A stretch of 64,000 bases of DNA from the NCBI GenBank assembly GCA_018222605.1, contig JAAEZZ010000002.1:124001-188000 (forward strand), written 5' to 3'. This document shows positions 8,475 to 17,234 of this stretch, in pieces. The stretch's first letter is position 1, and every line of letters begins with the position of its first letter. Under the pieces are notes generated by a model, which was given only the letters and a program-made list of their open reading frames with translations, searched no databases and was not told the origin of the DNA. Made by a program: the position numbers and the translations under genes. Origin of the DNA: Alphaproteobacteria bacterium. Its GTDB lineage: Bacteria > Pseudomonadota > Alphaproteobacteria > Caulobacterales > Hyphomonadaceae.

Positions 8475-9749
8475 ATGAGACACTCCCTTCGCTTGATCCT
8501 GGCTGCGGCCAGCCTGCTGCTTGCCGCCACCTGCGCCACCCAGCCAAAACAAGCTTCCCTTGCCCCGCAGGGCCAGCCGCGCGTGCTGATGATCGGACTG
8601 GATGGTCTGCGTGCAGATTTGCCCGGCCGTTCCGACGCGCCAAACCTTAAGGCCCTTGCGGCGCGCGGTGTGCAGGCCGAGGCGATGTATCCCGTCATGC
8701 CCAGCAAGACCTTTGTGAACTTCTACTCTCTCGCAACGGGGCTCTATCCCGAACATCACGGCATGGTGGCCAACGCCCCCTATGACCGCGAACTGGATGA
8801 GACCTTCGCCAATGATACAGGCCCGCAGGACAGCCGCTGGTGGGGCGGAGAGCCGATCTGGATCACCGCCGAAAAGCACGGCCTGAAGACAGCCATCATG
8901 TTCTGGCTCGGCTCCGAAGCAGAGATTGACGGCATGCATGCCAGCCGCTGGAGCCCCTATGAACATGAAAAACCGTATCAGGAGCGCGTCGACGAAGTGC
9001 TTTCCTGGTTCGATGGAGACCCGGCAGACTGGCCCCGTTTCGCCGCCGTCTATTTTGACCGGGTCGACACCGCCGCCCACTATTTCGGTCCGGACTCACC
9101 GGAAGCGGCAGAGGCCGTGAAGGAAGTAGACGGCTATGTTGGCCAGTTGGTCGACGGCCTGAAAGCGCGCGGCCTGCTCGATACCACCACCATCATCGTG
9201 GTCGCCGATCATGGCATGTCGCTCGCCACGGAAGACAAGGTGATCGACATTGGCGCGATGCTGGATATGGACGCCCTGATCATTCCGCAATTCAGCGGTA
9301 AATATGGCGGCTCACCCCAGCCTTTCATTCAGGTCTATGGCGATGAAGCCGCCATCGAGACAGCCTATCAGCAACTGAAAGACTACAGCCCGCACATCAA
9401 GGCATGGAAGCGCGGCGAGATGCCGGACTATTACCATTTCGACCACCCAGCCCGCGGGCCGGACCTGTTCGTTCTGGCAGAGCCGGGCTGGAATGTCCGT
9501 GCCGTGAAGTTCGGCAGCGGCGGCATGTTCATGAAGGGCGTGCACGGCTATGACAATCACGCGCCGGACATGGCCGCCACCTTCATTGGCGCCGGTCCGA
9601 TCTTTCCGAAAGGCGAGATCACCAGGCCCTTCGAGAATGTGAATGTCTACATGATGGCCGCCTGCGCCCTCGGCATTCCCCCTGCCCTGACGGATGGAGA
9701 CCCGAACGTCGTCGCAGAGATTACCGGCAATCGCTGCCCCGCAAACTAG
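8475..9749 (+). CDS. ectonucleotide pyrophosphatase/phosphodiesterase family (alkaline phosphatase superfamily)
   Basis: A 424-residue exported enzyme with a hydrophobic leader ending near ATCATQP; a Cys is present but the lipobox is poor. Metal ligands typical of NPP enzymes are visible: Asp in GLDGLR, nucleophile Thr79 in MPSKTFVNFYS, Asp and His in DRVDTAAHYFGP, ADHG, and the C-terminal His in GVHGYDN. It should cleave phosphodiester or pyrophosphate bonds of nucleotides or similar compounds in the periplasm. It is monocistronic, followed by a GC-rich imperfect inverted repeat around 9756-9793 that may act as a transcript end. Confidence 0.92.
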   Translation: MRHSLRLILAAASLLLAATCATQPKQASLAPQGQPRVLMIGLDGLRADLPGRSDAPNLKALAARGVQAEAMYPVMPSKTFVNFYSLATGLYPEHHGMVANAPYDRELDETFANDTGPQDSRWWGGEPIWITAEKHGLKTAIMFWLGSEAEIDGMHASRWSPYEHEKPYQERVDEVLSWFDGDPADWPRFAAVYFDRVDTAAHYFGPDSPEAAEAVKEVDGYVGQLVDGLKARGLLDTTTIIVVADHGMSLATEDKVIDIGAMLDMDALIIPQFSGKYGGSPQPFIQVYGDEAAIETAYQQLKDYSPHIKAWKRGEMPDYYHFDHPARGPDLFVLAEPGWNVRAVKFGSGGMFMKGVHGYDNHAPDMAATFIGAGPIFPKGEITRPFENVNVYMMAACALGIPPALTDGDPNVVAEITGNRCPAN

Positions 9750-9904
9750 TCCTCTCGCGGCGGGGTGTCCGGCAATACCTTGACGCCCCGCCCGTCACAG
9801 CCTACTCAGTGGTCTGTGCAATATGCCTCTCGGAGGCCTCAATCCTGAAAGGAGTTTCCCCATGCCTATGCCTGTCGTCTCTCTTTTCACCCTGTTGAGG
9901 TCTC
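9750..9904. other. intergenic stretch with a strong Shine-Dalgarno and 37-codon ORF
   Basis: Contains the GC-rich inverted repeat after the NPP gene. It also has an AAAGGAG Shine-Dalgarno ahead of the ATG at 9861, which opens a 37-codon frame (starting MPMPVVSLFTLLRSHE) that overlaps the start of the next small gene in a different frame. The 37-codon ORF could be a leader peptide or a chance reading; I cannot decide. Confidence 0.35.
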
Positions 9905-10072
9905 ATGAAACAACATACTTCGCTGGCACAGCTTGCCGCCAGACTCTGGCCGTTTGGCCGAACACGGAAAACTGATTCCAATCCCCAGAAAGACCGGGCC
10001 ATTGCAGCGCGGACTTTAGAATCCCGTCTGTCACCCCATTTGCGCAAGGATGTCGGCGCGGATGATGGCTAG
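9905..10072 (+). CDS. small basic protein, DUF1127-like C terminus
   Basis: A 55-codon ORF too short for usual gene callers. It has a GAGG Shine-Dalgarno 6-9 bases before its ATG. The end of the protein (RTLESRLSPHLRKDVGADDG) resembles the L-S-x-H-L-x-x-D-hG motif that ends many short alphaproteobacterial DUF1127-type proteins; the rest is basic (RLWPFGRTRKT). DUF1127 proteins are implicated in RNA turnover and phosphate/carbon adaptation, but the similarity here is short. It may be coupled to the overlapping 37-codon frame that starts at 9861. Confidence 0.5.
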   Translation: MKQHTSLAQLAARLWPFGRTRKTDSNPQKDRAIAARTLESRLSPHLRKDVGADDG

Positions 10073-10100
10073 ACGTGCGTTCCGCACCGGAGGCGGAGTC

Positions 10101-10826
10101 TCAGGCCGCGTCCAGCACCGCGCGTACATTCAGATGGTCTGAACAGATCTCGGTCCCGTGATGGTAATGGCTCAAATCCAGCGCGGGGCCGGCCAGGATA
10201 TGGTCATAGGCCTGCTGCGGCTTCCAGGCCGGGTAGGTCGGCACGGCCTGATGGGTCAGTTCTGTCCGCATACGGTCCAGGAACCCTTCAATGGCGCTGG
10301 CATGCAGGCCGCAATTGAAATCTCCCATCACGACCCAGCGGCCATGACGGGGCAGATTATCTGCAATGAAGTCCAGCTGGCGTTCCTGGTCCTTGCGCCC
10401 AAGGCTGAGGTGCACGCACACCACATCAAAGCTGATCTCGGCCTCCACGGTCGCAATCAGACAGCCCCGCCCCGGCACACGGCCCGGCAATTTCAAATCG
10501 CGTATGTCCTGCAGCGGATAGTGGCTGAGAATGGCATTGCCATGGCGCGAGATGCCCCGCACCACCCGGTTTTCCTGAATCGCCAGATGCTTATGCTCTG
10601 ACAGTTCGGCAATCGCGTTCGCCTGACAGCGATAGCCCGAGCGCCGCCCGCCCAGATCCACTTCCTGCAGGCAGACAATGTCTGTGGAACGGATCGTCTC
10701 GGCGATGGTTTCCAGTATGCTCGCCTTGGATCTGGTATGGAAAACCTGCCGATGCGCGCGCGTAATATACTGGGAATAGCCAGCGGTCGCGATCGCAGCC
10801 TGAATGTTCCAGGTCATCAGTTTCAA
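10101..10826 (-). CDS. endonuclease/exonuclease/phosphatase (EEP) family protein, YbhP-like
   Basis: A 241-residue EEP-fold protein with family motifs in order: MTWNIQ, CLQEVD (metal-binding Glu), SRHGNAILSHYP, GDFNCG (Asp/Asn), YDHILAG and the terminal SDHLNV (catalytic His). These point to metal-dependent phosphodiester hydrolysis in the cytosol. It is divergent from the cardiolipin synthase gene (75 bases apart). In E. coli the EEP gene ybhP sits beside clsB (ybhO), so the association supports a role with membrane phospholipid metabolism rather than DNA repair. Confidence 0.88.
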   Translation of the reverse strand: MKLMTWNIQAAIATAGYSQYITRAHRQVFHTRSKASILETIAETIRSTDIVCLQEVDLGGRRSGYRCQANAIAELSEHKHLAIQENRVVRGISRHGNAILSHYPLQDIRDLKLPGRVPGRGCLIATVEAEISFDVVCVHLSLGRKDQERQLDFIADNLPRHGRWVVMGDFNCGLHASAIEGFLDRMRTELTHQAVPTYPAWKPQQAYDHILAGPALDLSHYHHGTEICSDHLNVRAVLDAA

Positions 10827-10900
10827 GGGCGCGGGCTTCCTTTGGCAGTTCGGGCAAGTCAGGGTAAGGGCACAGAGTTGCGTATTATTGGGGTGAACAC

Positions 10901-12367
10901 ATGATTCCGCTGCTGAGTTCCATACCCTTCCTGGTTCACTTCACGCTGTCGGTTCTGGCAGCGATCCGCCTGCTTTACCGCAAACGCGCCGTGAACACGA
11001 CCCTGGCCTGGCTGTTCCTGCTGTTCGGCCTGCCGATCATCGGCGTCGTGCTTTACCTGCTGTTCGGCGATCACCGCCTTGGCCGCCGCCGGATGCAGAT
11101 GGGCGAACGCCTGCGCAGCTTCTTCCTGCGCGTCTTCAACATTGAGGAGGCGACCGTGCCGCTGAACGCTGCCGGCTCGCCCCGCTATGAGGGCCTGGCG
11201 CGCGCCATTCAGGCCGATACCGGTTTCCCCGTCCTGCCCGGCTTCGGAACGCACTTCTTCACTGATGCCGGCGCGCTGTATGAGTCCATGCAGGCAGACA
11301 TTGATGCCGCTGAGGACAGCGTGTTCCTGGAATTCTACATTCTGGACCCGTCCGGCCGTGTGGCCGATGTGCTCTCCGCTGTGGAGCGGGCCGCAAAGCG
11401 CGGCGTGGAGTGCCGCATCCTGGCCGATGATTTCGGCTCGAAAGCCTTTTTCCGCTCTGTCTGGCCGCACAATCTGGAGCGCGCCGGCGTGCACATCGTG
11501 CGCTCCCTGCCGGTTAATTTGCTAACCTCCTTTTCCCGCCGGTCAGACCTGCGCAATCACCGCAAAATCCTGGTCTGCGACCAGAGCGCCGCCTATGTCG
11601 GCAGTTACAACCTCGCAGACCCGAAACTGTTCAAGACCGATCGCGGGGTTGGCCAGTGGATCGACATGATGATGCGCGTCGAGGGGCCGGTCGTGGATGC
11701 CATCACGTCTGTCTTCCTGTCAGACTTCCTGTTCGACAGTGTCGGCCACGCAAATATCGGCCGCGCAGACCTGAACGCCCTGCCGATCGAAGCGCGCGAA
11801 ACCACGCATGAAGGCACGTCGGTCAGCATGCAGGTGCTGCCGTCGGGCCCGGAAATGCGCAATCCGACAATCTATGAAGTGCTGGTCGCGATCATCTACA
11901 GCGCGCAGGAGAGGCTGCGTATCGTCTCCCCCTATTTCATCCCGGACCCGGCCGTACAGCTGGCCCTCGTCTCAGCCGCCAAGCGCGGCGTGGATGTTGA
12001 GGTCATCGTGCCCGAACGGCTCGACTCCCGCCTCGCCCAGTTTGCCAGCCAGTCCGCCTACCGTGAATTGCTGCAGGCAGGCGTACGCCTGCTCCGCTAT
12101 CGCGGCGGGCTGCTGCATACAAAGATTGTCCTCGCGGATGACGAGATCGCCCTCTTCGGCACACTCAACGTCGACATGCGCAGCTTCTATTTGAATCTGG
12201 AGCTGACGCTGGTCATCTATGATTCCGCCACCAGCGCCAAACTGTGGCAGGAGACCGACAGCTATCTGCCGGACAGTCAGTCGCTGGACCTTGGCACGTG
12301 GGAGAAACGCCCGGAATGGCACAAGCTGACGGAGAATATTCTCCGCCTTGCCAGCCCCATTCTCTAA
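10901..12367 (+). CDS. cls: cardiolipin synthase (phospholipase D superfamily)
   Basis: A 488-residue protein with the bacterial Cls layout: two N-terminal membrane segments (residues about 5-22 and 32-52) followed by two PLD domains. The catalytic HKD motifs are HRKILVCD and HTKIVLADDEIALFGTLN. It transfers a phosphatidyl group between phospholipids to make cardiolipin at the inner membrane. Length and both motifs fit ClsA-type enzymes. It is divergent from the EEP gene, so they may share a promoter region of 74 bases. Confidence 0.95.
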   Translation: MIPLLSSIPFLVHFTLSVLAAIRLLYRKRAVNTTLAWLFLLFGLPIIGVVLYLLFGDHRLGRRRMQMGERLRSFFLRVFNIEEATVPLNAAGSPRYEGLARAIQADTGFPVLPGFGTHFFTDAGALYESMQADIDAAEDSVFLEFYILDPSGRVADVLSAVERAAKRGVECRILADDFGSKAFFRSVWPHNLERAGVHIVRSLPVNLLTSFSRRSDLRNHRKILVCDQSAAYVGSYNLADPKLFKTDRGVGQWIDMMMRVEGPVVDAITSVFLSDFLFDSVGHANIGRADLNALPIEARETTHEGTSVSMQVLPSGPEMRNPTIYEVLVAIIYSAQERLRIVSPYFIPDPAVQLALVSAAKRGVDVEVIVPERLDSRLAQFASQSAYRELLQAGVRLLRYRGGLLHTKIVLADDEIALFGTLNVDMRSFYLNLELTLVIYDSATSAKLWQETDSYLPDSQSLDLGTWEKRPEWHKLTENILRLASPIL

Positions 12368-12378
12368 AGCCCTGTCCC

Positions 12379-13581
12379 CTACAGCTTGATCTCGCGCCCC
12401 TCGGCGGCGGATCTATAGATCGCCTCCATCAGGCGCACATCGCGCAGGCCCATCTCGCCGGGCGTCAGGATGGTCGTCCCCTCCCGGACGGCCTGCCCGA
12501 AATGATCGCACATGCGTGCAAATTGCACATTCGGGTCACCCGGCACCAAGTCCTCCGACACACCATTGCGCGTCAGAGTCATCTTCTGCCCGCCATAGCT
12601 CGTCGCCGGGCTCATATGCAGCGTGCCGGTCTCGCCCTCGATATGGATCATGTTCTTGCCCTGCGGCGCATTATAGGACGTCGCCAGCTGCGTCACCGCC
12701 CCGGACGGGAAGGTCAGCTGCGCTGTCACGGTGGAGAATATCTGCTCAAAGCGCGGATCATTGGCCGGCTGCTTCGTCGCCGCCTTCAGGCTGGCCGGCA
12801 TTTCTCCCGTCAGGTACAGCGCCGCCTGCAGCGAATAGAGGCCATAATCCTCCAGCGGACCGCCCCCGGCCAGGGCGCGCACAACGCGCCAGTTCTCTGA
12901 CACATTTGTCGGCCCCATCATGTACTGGTGCGCCGTGTCGATCATCCGTATCGGGCCGATCGCACCATCCCGCATCAGCTCCATGGCGCGCAGATTGAAC
13001 GGTTCGAAGTGACAGCGATAGCCGATCATCAGCTTCTTGCCAGCCGCTTCAGAGGCCGCGATCATCCGCTCGCACTCTTCAGACGACAGCGCCATCGGCT
13101 TTTCGCACATCACATGCTTGCCTGCGGCAAAGGCCTTCTCGGTCCAGTCCGCATGCAGGCCTGAGGGAAGCACGATATAGACCGCCTCGATCCGGTCATC
13201 CCCGGCAATCTGGTCGAAATTGTCATAAGAATAGATCGCGTCTTCCGGCAGGCCATAGGCGGCGGCCACTTTCGCGGCCTTGTCCGGATTGCCTGAAACG
13301 ACTGCCGCGACATGGCAGCGGTCAGACGCGGCCAGCGCCGGCATCACCTTGCCGATGGCATAGCCCCCCAGCGCCACGACAGCGACGCCGACACTGCCCT
13401 CTTTCGGGGCTGGCGGCGGGCTGTCTGGCAGTTCGCCCCAATCCGGCCATGGCCGGCCGATGGCTTTGGCAGGAAGTGCCGCGCCTTCGGCCGTGGCACA
13501 TCCGGCCACCCACGGCGCAGCGGCAAGGCCTGCCCCGGTCATGACCATGAAATGTCTGCGTGACTGAATGAAATGCGTCAT
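12379..13581 (-). CDS. Gfo/Idh/MocA-family oxidoreductase with Tat signal
   Basis: A 400-residue protein with a twin-arginine leader (SRRHFMVMTGAGLAAAPWVAG), so the folded enzyme with its NAD(P) cofactor is predicted to be exported to the periplasm, as in glucose-fructose oxidoreductase. The Rossmann domain starts VGVAVVALGGYAIGKVMPAL; the EKPMA motif with catalytic Lys follows (HVMCEKPMALSSEE), then the alpha/beta dimerisation domain. Substrate unknown, probably a sugar or cyclitol. It is convergent with the cardiolipin synthase gene, 11 bases apart. Confidence 0.9.
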   Translation of the reverse strand: MTHFIQSRRHFMVMTGAGLAAAPWVAGCATAEGAALPAKAIGRPWPDWGELPDSPPPAPKEGSVGVAVVALGGYAIGKVMPALAASDRCHVAAVVSGNPDKAAKVAAAYGLPEDAIYSYDNFDQIAGDDRIEAVYIVLPSGLHADWTEKAFAAGKHVMCEKPMALSSEECERMIAASEAAGKKLMIGYRCHFEPFNLRAMELMRDGAIGPIRMIDTAHQYMMGPTNVSENWRVVRALAGGGPLEDYGLYSLQAALYLTGEMPASLKAATKQPANDPRFEQIFSTVTAQLTFPSGAVTQLATSYNAPQGKNMIHIEGETGTLHMSPATSYGGQKMTLTRNGVSEDLVPGDPNVQFARMCDHFGQAVREGTTILTPGEMGLRDVRLMEAIYRSAAEGREIKL

Positions 13582-13657
13582 GTCTTACCTCCCGGATGCG
13601 CTGGCGTTTGTTAGCGCTATCTCAAGGCAGGAAAACTCAGTCCGCTGCAGCGGTCAA

Positions 13658-13695
13658 GAAAAAAGCCGGGGCGCAGCCCAAACGGCCCGCCCCGA
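13658..13695 (-). terminator. rho-independent terminator
   Basis: On the minus strand a GC-rich stem (CGGGGCG pairing with CGCCCCG, extended by GGCC/GGCT) is followed by a run of six T. It lies just past the stop of the lipoprotein gene at 13713. Confidence 0.8.
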
Positions 13696-13712
13696 CTCTT
13701 GCAGGCAATTGC

Positions 13713-14135
13713 CTATTTGATTTTGTTCAGTTCATCGCCTAGCACATCCATCAGTTCGGGATGCTCGGTCTGGATGCGCATGATCTCTTTCATCATGCGG
13801 CCCTGCACTTCGGCCAGTTCGCCAGCCCGGCTCGCCAGAACCTGCATCGCCTTCGTGCTGCCGGCCTCATTGTCCAGCTCTTCCTGCATGGCGTTGAGGC
13901 CTTCGGCGGCCTTGTTCAGTGTCTTGGCGGCTTTCTCGGCGCTCTTCTCGTCTTTCACCGTTTCCAGTGCGTCAGCGATACGGGTCATCTCGTTGACATA
14001 GGCCTCGCCAATATCCTCTGCAGAGGATTTGGCCGTGATGTCCGTGCCGGTCTTGCCCTTCACATCATTCTGACCACAGCCGGTCAGCATCAGCGCGGTT
14101 GCGAGCCCTGCGGCCGCGAAAATTCCTGTCTTCAT
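13713..14135 (-). CDS. small alpha-helical lipoprotein, unknown
   Basis: A 140-residue protein with a lipoprotein signal (MKTGIFAAAGLATALMLTGC, lipobox LTGC). The mature part is highly charged and helical, rich in Lys, Glu and Ala, and looks like a coiled coil (ADALETVKDEKSAEKAAKTL). I do not recognise the family. It has its own terminator downstream, so it is probably monocistronic. A periplasmic or outer-membrane-anchored location is inferred from the signal. Confidence 0.75.
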   Translation of the reverse strand: MKTGIFAAAGLATALMLTGCGQNDVKGKTGTDITAKSSAEDIGEAYVNEMTRIADALETVKDEKSAEKAAKTLNKAAEGLNAMQEELDNEAGSTKAMQVLASRAGELAEVQGRMMKEIMRIQTEHPELMDVLGDELNKIK

Positions 14136-14216
14136 GAGGATGTCCCCTTTGTCGTGCCTTCAGAATGGGCACCACTTAGCTCGCAGGATGCGGCAAGACT
14201 ATGACACACCTTTACC

Positions 14217-15458
14217 TTAGCTATAACGCGCTTCCACCTCAGGACCGGACGTGCCCCCCGTCACCGCCTTCAGGCTCGCCTCAAGATCGGAGAGATAAGC
14301 CTCCACCACATCGGCATGTTTTGGCGAGAGCATGAGGTGCAGGCTCGGCGGTTCCTTCGTCACAGACGTGAACCAGCCGCGCCGGTAAATCTCCCCATAA
14401 ACCGCGAAGGCATGGGCATCCGGATGGTAAAAAGCCATCAGGCCCAGCATCGGATTGCCGACAATTTCAAAGCCGAGGCGTTTCACCCCCTCTTCGATCT
14501 TCTCGCGCGTCGCGCAGACCTGCCCCTGCAGGCGCTTGTAGCCTTCCACGCCCAGCGTGTTCATCACGCCCCAGGCAGCAGAGATCGCCCCGCCCGGCCG
14601 TGTACCCGCCAGCGTCGGCGTCTTCATCGGCGCACCGCTCCAGCCCGCCATGTCGAACGGCATGTAATTGTAAAGCTCTTCGGAGCGGAACAGCACAGTC
14701 GAGGCGCCCTTCGCGCAATAGCCATATTTGTGCAGGTCCGCGCTCATTGAGTGCACAGCCGGCACCTCGAAATCGAAAGGCGGCACCGGCACGCCATTCA
14801 TCCGCGCGAACGGCGCGAAATATCCGCCGACACAGGCATCGACATGCAGCCAGACGCCCTTCTTCGCGGCCACCTGCCCCAACGCCTCGATCGGATCGAT
14901 GATGCCATGCGGGAAGTTCGGCGCAGAGCCGACCATCATCACCGTCGCCGCGTCCACCGCCTCACCCATCGCATCGGGGTCGGCTTCATAGCTGCCATCT
15001 GTATTCAACGGCACGCGGCGGATTTCGATGTCCATCAGATGCGCCGCCTTGTCGAAGGCCAGATGCGCCGATTGCGCCAGCACGACATTTTGCCCCTCAC
15101 GCGGCTTGCCTTGGGTACGGGCATAATCGCGGGCCGTCTTCATCGCCATGGTAATCGAATCCGTGCCGCCCGACGTCATCGCCCCGGTCGCCCCCTCCGG
15201 CCCATGCAGCAAGGAGAGACCCATACCGATGACCTCCTTTTCCATCTGCGCGAGACTCGGGAAAGCCAGCGGCCCGAGGCCATTCTCTGCCATGTACAAC
15301 CCATAGGCCTCATGCTGGACGGCCGAGATCTCCGGCCCCGCATTGAAGACATAAACCGCCGTCTTCCCGTCACGCCATTGGGCGTCCCCGCCGCCGCGCT
15401 GGACCATCTCGGCACGCACCTCGCTCCAGTCGCGTCCCTTTTCCGGCATCCTGATCAT
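14217..15458 (-). CDS. PLP-dependent decarboxylase/lyase, sphingosine-1-phosphate lyase-like
   Basis: A 413-residue fold-type I PLP enzyme. The cofactor lysine lies in SADLHKYGYCAKGAS, preceded by the VHVDAC-like segment WLHVDACVGGYF; the MTSGGTDSI motif binds the PLP phosphate. The sequence is closest in pattern to bacterial sphingosine-1-phosphate lyase/group II decarboxylases. If correct it would degrade phosphorylated long-chain bases, plausible because Caulobacterales-type bacteria make sphingolipids, but the substrate is not proven. The ATG at 15458 has a clear GGAGGAG 6 bases upstream; the frame is open to 15596 but that part is not conserved. Confidence 0.8.
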   Translation of the reverse strand: MIRMPEKGRDWSEVRAEMVQRGGGDAQWRDGKTAVYVFNAGPEISAVQHEAYGLYMAENGLGPLAFPSLAQMEKEVIGMGLSLLHGPEGATGAMTSGGTDSITMAMKTARDYARTQGKPREGQNVVLAQSAHLAFDKAAHLMDIEIRRVPLNTDGSYEADPDAMGEAVDAATVMMVGSAPNFPHGIIDPIEALGQVAAKKGVWLHVDACVGGYFAPFARMNGVPVPPFDFEVPAVHSMSADLHKYGYCAKGASTVLFRSEELYNYMPFDMAGWSGAPMKTPTLAGTRPGGAISAAWGVMNTLGVEGYKRLQGQVCATREKIEEGVKRLGFEIVGNPMLGLMAFYHPDAHAFAVYGEIYRRGWFTSVTKEPPSLHLMLSPKHADVVEAYLSDLEASLKAVTGGTSGPEVEARYS

Positions 15459-15731
15459 GTGGTCTCCTCCCGCTCGCGTATATTTTTGTGCACAAAGCTG
15501 GGGATAGCCTAGGCCACGGCCCGCAGGCTGACCAGCCTTGCCGCCGCCAAATAGGCCCCACGAAACAAGGCGCCAATTCCTTAATGACGATTTCATGGGC
15601 TTCCCGATTGCGGCGCGCGAGCCATTATTTTTTCCTCGCCCATTGTGCGAAGGCCGTTGCGGGTCCGGCCGTGCGGGCTTACTGTAGGGTCATCGCGACG
15701 AATATTAACGAACCGGGGAAACTGCGCGCCT

Positions 15732-16205
15732 ATGACGGACTATATCGGCTACGAAGCGCTCACCCAGGCAGCCATGCGCGGCGTTGTGCGCGAGGCGCTG
15801 AAGCAGGGCCGCAGCAGCGGCGGCCTGCCGGGAGAGCATCACTTCTATCTCACCTTCCGCACCAAGGCGCCGGGCGTAAAGATTGCCGACTATCTGGTCG
15901 AGCGCTTTCCGGAAGACATGACCGTTGTCATCCAGCACCAGTATTGGGATCTGGAAGTGCATGACGGCCATTTCGAAATCATCCTGAAATTCTCCGGCGT
16001 GCCCCAGCACCTGTTCATTCCCTATTCGGCGATCACGCGCTTTGTGGACCCGTCCGTGAATTTCGGCCTTACGTTTGAATCCGCAAACAAGGATGACTCG
16101 GTCATCTCCCCCGCTGCTGAGGTTGAAGCCCAGCATCAGGCCGCCGATTCCGATGAGGAGACACCGGGTACGGTCGTCAATCTGGACGCCTTCCGCCGCA
16201 AGTAA
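15732..16205 (+). CDS. sspB: ClpXP adaptor SspB (alphaproteobacterial type)
   Basis: A 157-residue protein matching the SspB-alpha family: MTDYIGYEALTQAAMRGVVR, a beta-rich substrate-binding domain (HHFYLTFRTKAPGVKI, HYWDLEV-like strand, LFIPYSAITRFVDPSVNFGL), then an acidic linker and a short conserved tail (VVNLDAFRRK) that docks on the ClpX N domain. SspB tethers ssrA-tagged proteins to ClpXP; the tmRNA that adds this tag is encoded 10.5 kb away in the same window. The true start is the ATG at 15732. The two thioesterase genes follow at 12 bases. Confidence 0.93.
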   Translation: MTDYIGYEALTQAAMRGVVREALKQGRSSGGLPGEHHFYLTFRTKAPGVKIADYLVERFPEDMTVVIQHQYWDLEVHDGHFEIILKFSGVPQHLFIPYSAITRFVDPSVNFGLTFESANKDDSVISPAAEVEAQHQAADSDEETPGTVVNLDAFRRK

Positions 16206-16217
16206 CGGGGCAACCCC

Positions 16218-16673
16218 ATGTCAGACACGGAAAAGCCCCGCGTCTCGGACGCCGAGATGCTCGCACGCTTTCAGAATTCCAAGAAGCGTCCGCCCTGTTC
16301 GGATACGCTGGGCATGCGCCTGGCCGAGGTCGAGCAGGACAAGATGCGCATACGGATGGACTTTGACGTCCCCCCCAGCTTCGCCAACCCGACCGGCGCG
16401 GTACAGGGCGGCTTCATCTCCGCCATGCTGGATGAAGCGATGAGCACCTGTGTCATCATCGCCTCCAATATCACGATGACCGCGCCGACCCTGGAAATGA
16501 AGACCAGCTTCCTGCGCCGCCTGATGCCTGGCAAGGCCAGTGTCGAGGCCCGCATCCTGCGCCTCGGCAAGTCTGCCGCCTTCATGGAAGCTGAATGTTT
16601 TGACCCGGATGGCAAGCTGGTCGCCAAGGCCACCGCGACGGCCATCCCGATGCTGTTCAAAAGGCTCAGTTGA
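16218..16673 (+). CDS. PaaI-type hotdog thioesterase 1
   Basis: A 151-residue hotdog-fold protein. The PaaI-type signature NPTGAVQGGFISAMLDEAMS contains the Asn and the Asp/Glu of the active site. It should hydrolyse an acyl-CoA thioester in the cytosol. Its stop overlaps the start of a second, clearly paralogous thioesterase by one base. Both follow sspB closely, so the three genes may be one transcript, though no functional link is evident. Confidence 0.88.
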   Translation: MSDTEKPRVSDAEMLARFQNSKKRPPCSDTLGMRLAEVEQDKMRIRMDFDVPPSFANPTGAVQGGFISAMLDEAMSTCVIIASNITMTAPTLEMKTSFLRRLMPGKASVEARILRLGKSAAFMEAECFDPDGKLVAKATATAIPMLFKRLS

Positions 16674-17107
16674 TGAGTTTCGACAAACGCGCCTTCTGGC
16701 TCGACATGCTGACCAAAAGGGAGCTGCCGAAAGCTGCCGCCTTTGTCGGCTTCGAATTGATCGAGTTCAACGAGGACGAAGCCTGGATCAAGGCCGCCTT
16801 CTTCCTGCCGCCCGAAGCCACCAATCCCGGCGGCGACGCACAGGGCGGCTTCATCTCCGCCATGCTGGACGAGGTGATGAGCATTGCAGGCTCCATCGCG
16901 CAGGATGGCCCGGCCATGGCCCCTACTCTGCAGATGACGACCTCCTATATCCGCCCTGTTCCGGTGGGCGTGCGCCTGATCGGGCGCGGCGAATGCGTGC
17001 GGCGCGGCCGATCAGGCATCTTCACGCGCGGGGAACTGACCAGCGCAGACGGCAAACTCCTCGCCCAGGCCACCGCCAGCTGCATCCCCCGCCCAATGGA
17101 TTGGTAA
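16673..17107 (+). CDS. PaaI-type hotdog thioesterase 2
   Basis: A 144-residue paralogue of the preceding protein: NPGGDAQGGFISAMLDEVMS aligns residue for residue with the active-site motif of its neighbour. Start ATG at 16673 (a TTG immediately upstream is possible). The tandem pair arose by duplication and then diverged; the two may form homo-oligomers with different acyl-chain preference, or a mixed complex, but this is inference. Confidence 0.87.
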   Translation: MSFDKRAFWLDMLTKRELPKAAAFVGFELIEFNEDEAWIKAAFFLPPEATNPGGDAQGGFISAMLDEVMSIAGSIAQDGPAMAPTLQMTTSYIRPVPVGVRLIGRGECVRRGRSGIFTRGELTSADGKLLAQATASCIPRPMDW

Positions 17108-17234
17108 GGCTTTCCAGGGCTGAATCGCGCCTGTGCCATAAACATGGCGCTCATCCCAAAAACGTGTCATAGGGCGCGGGAACACTCCTGCGCCGCGCGT
17201 CTGCTACGCGCCTGCGCCCCAGAAAGCCCTATAC

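Noticed and set aside
9756-9793. Rho-independent terminator after the NPP gene
   Set aside because: The inverted repeat is imperfect and no T-run follows.
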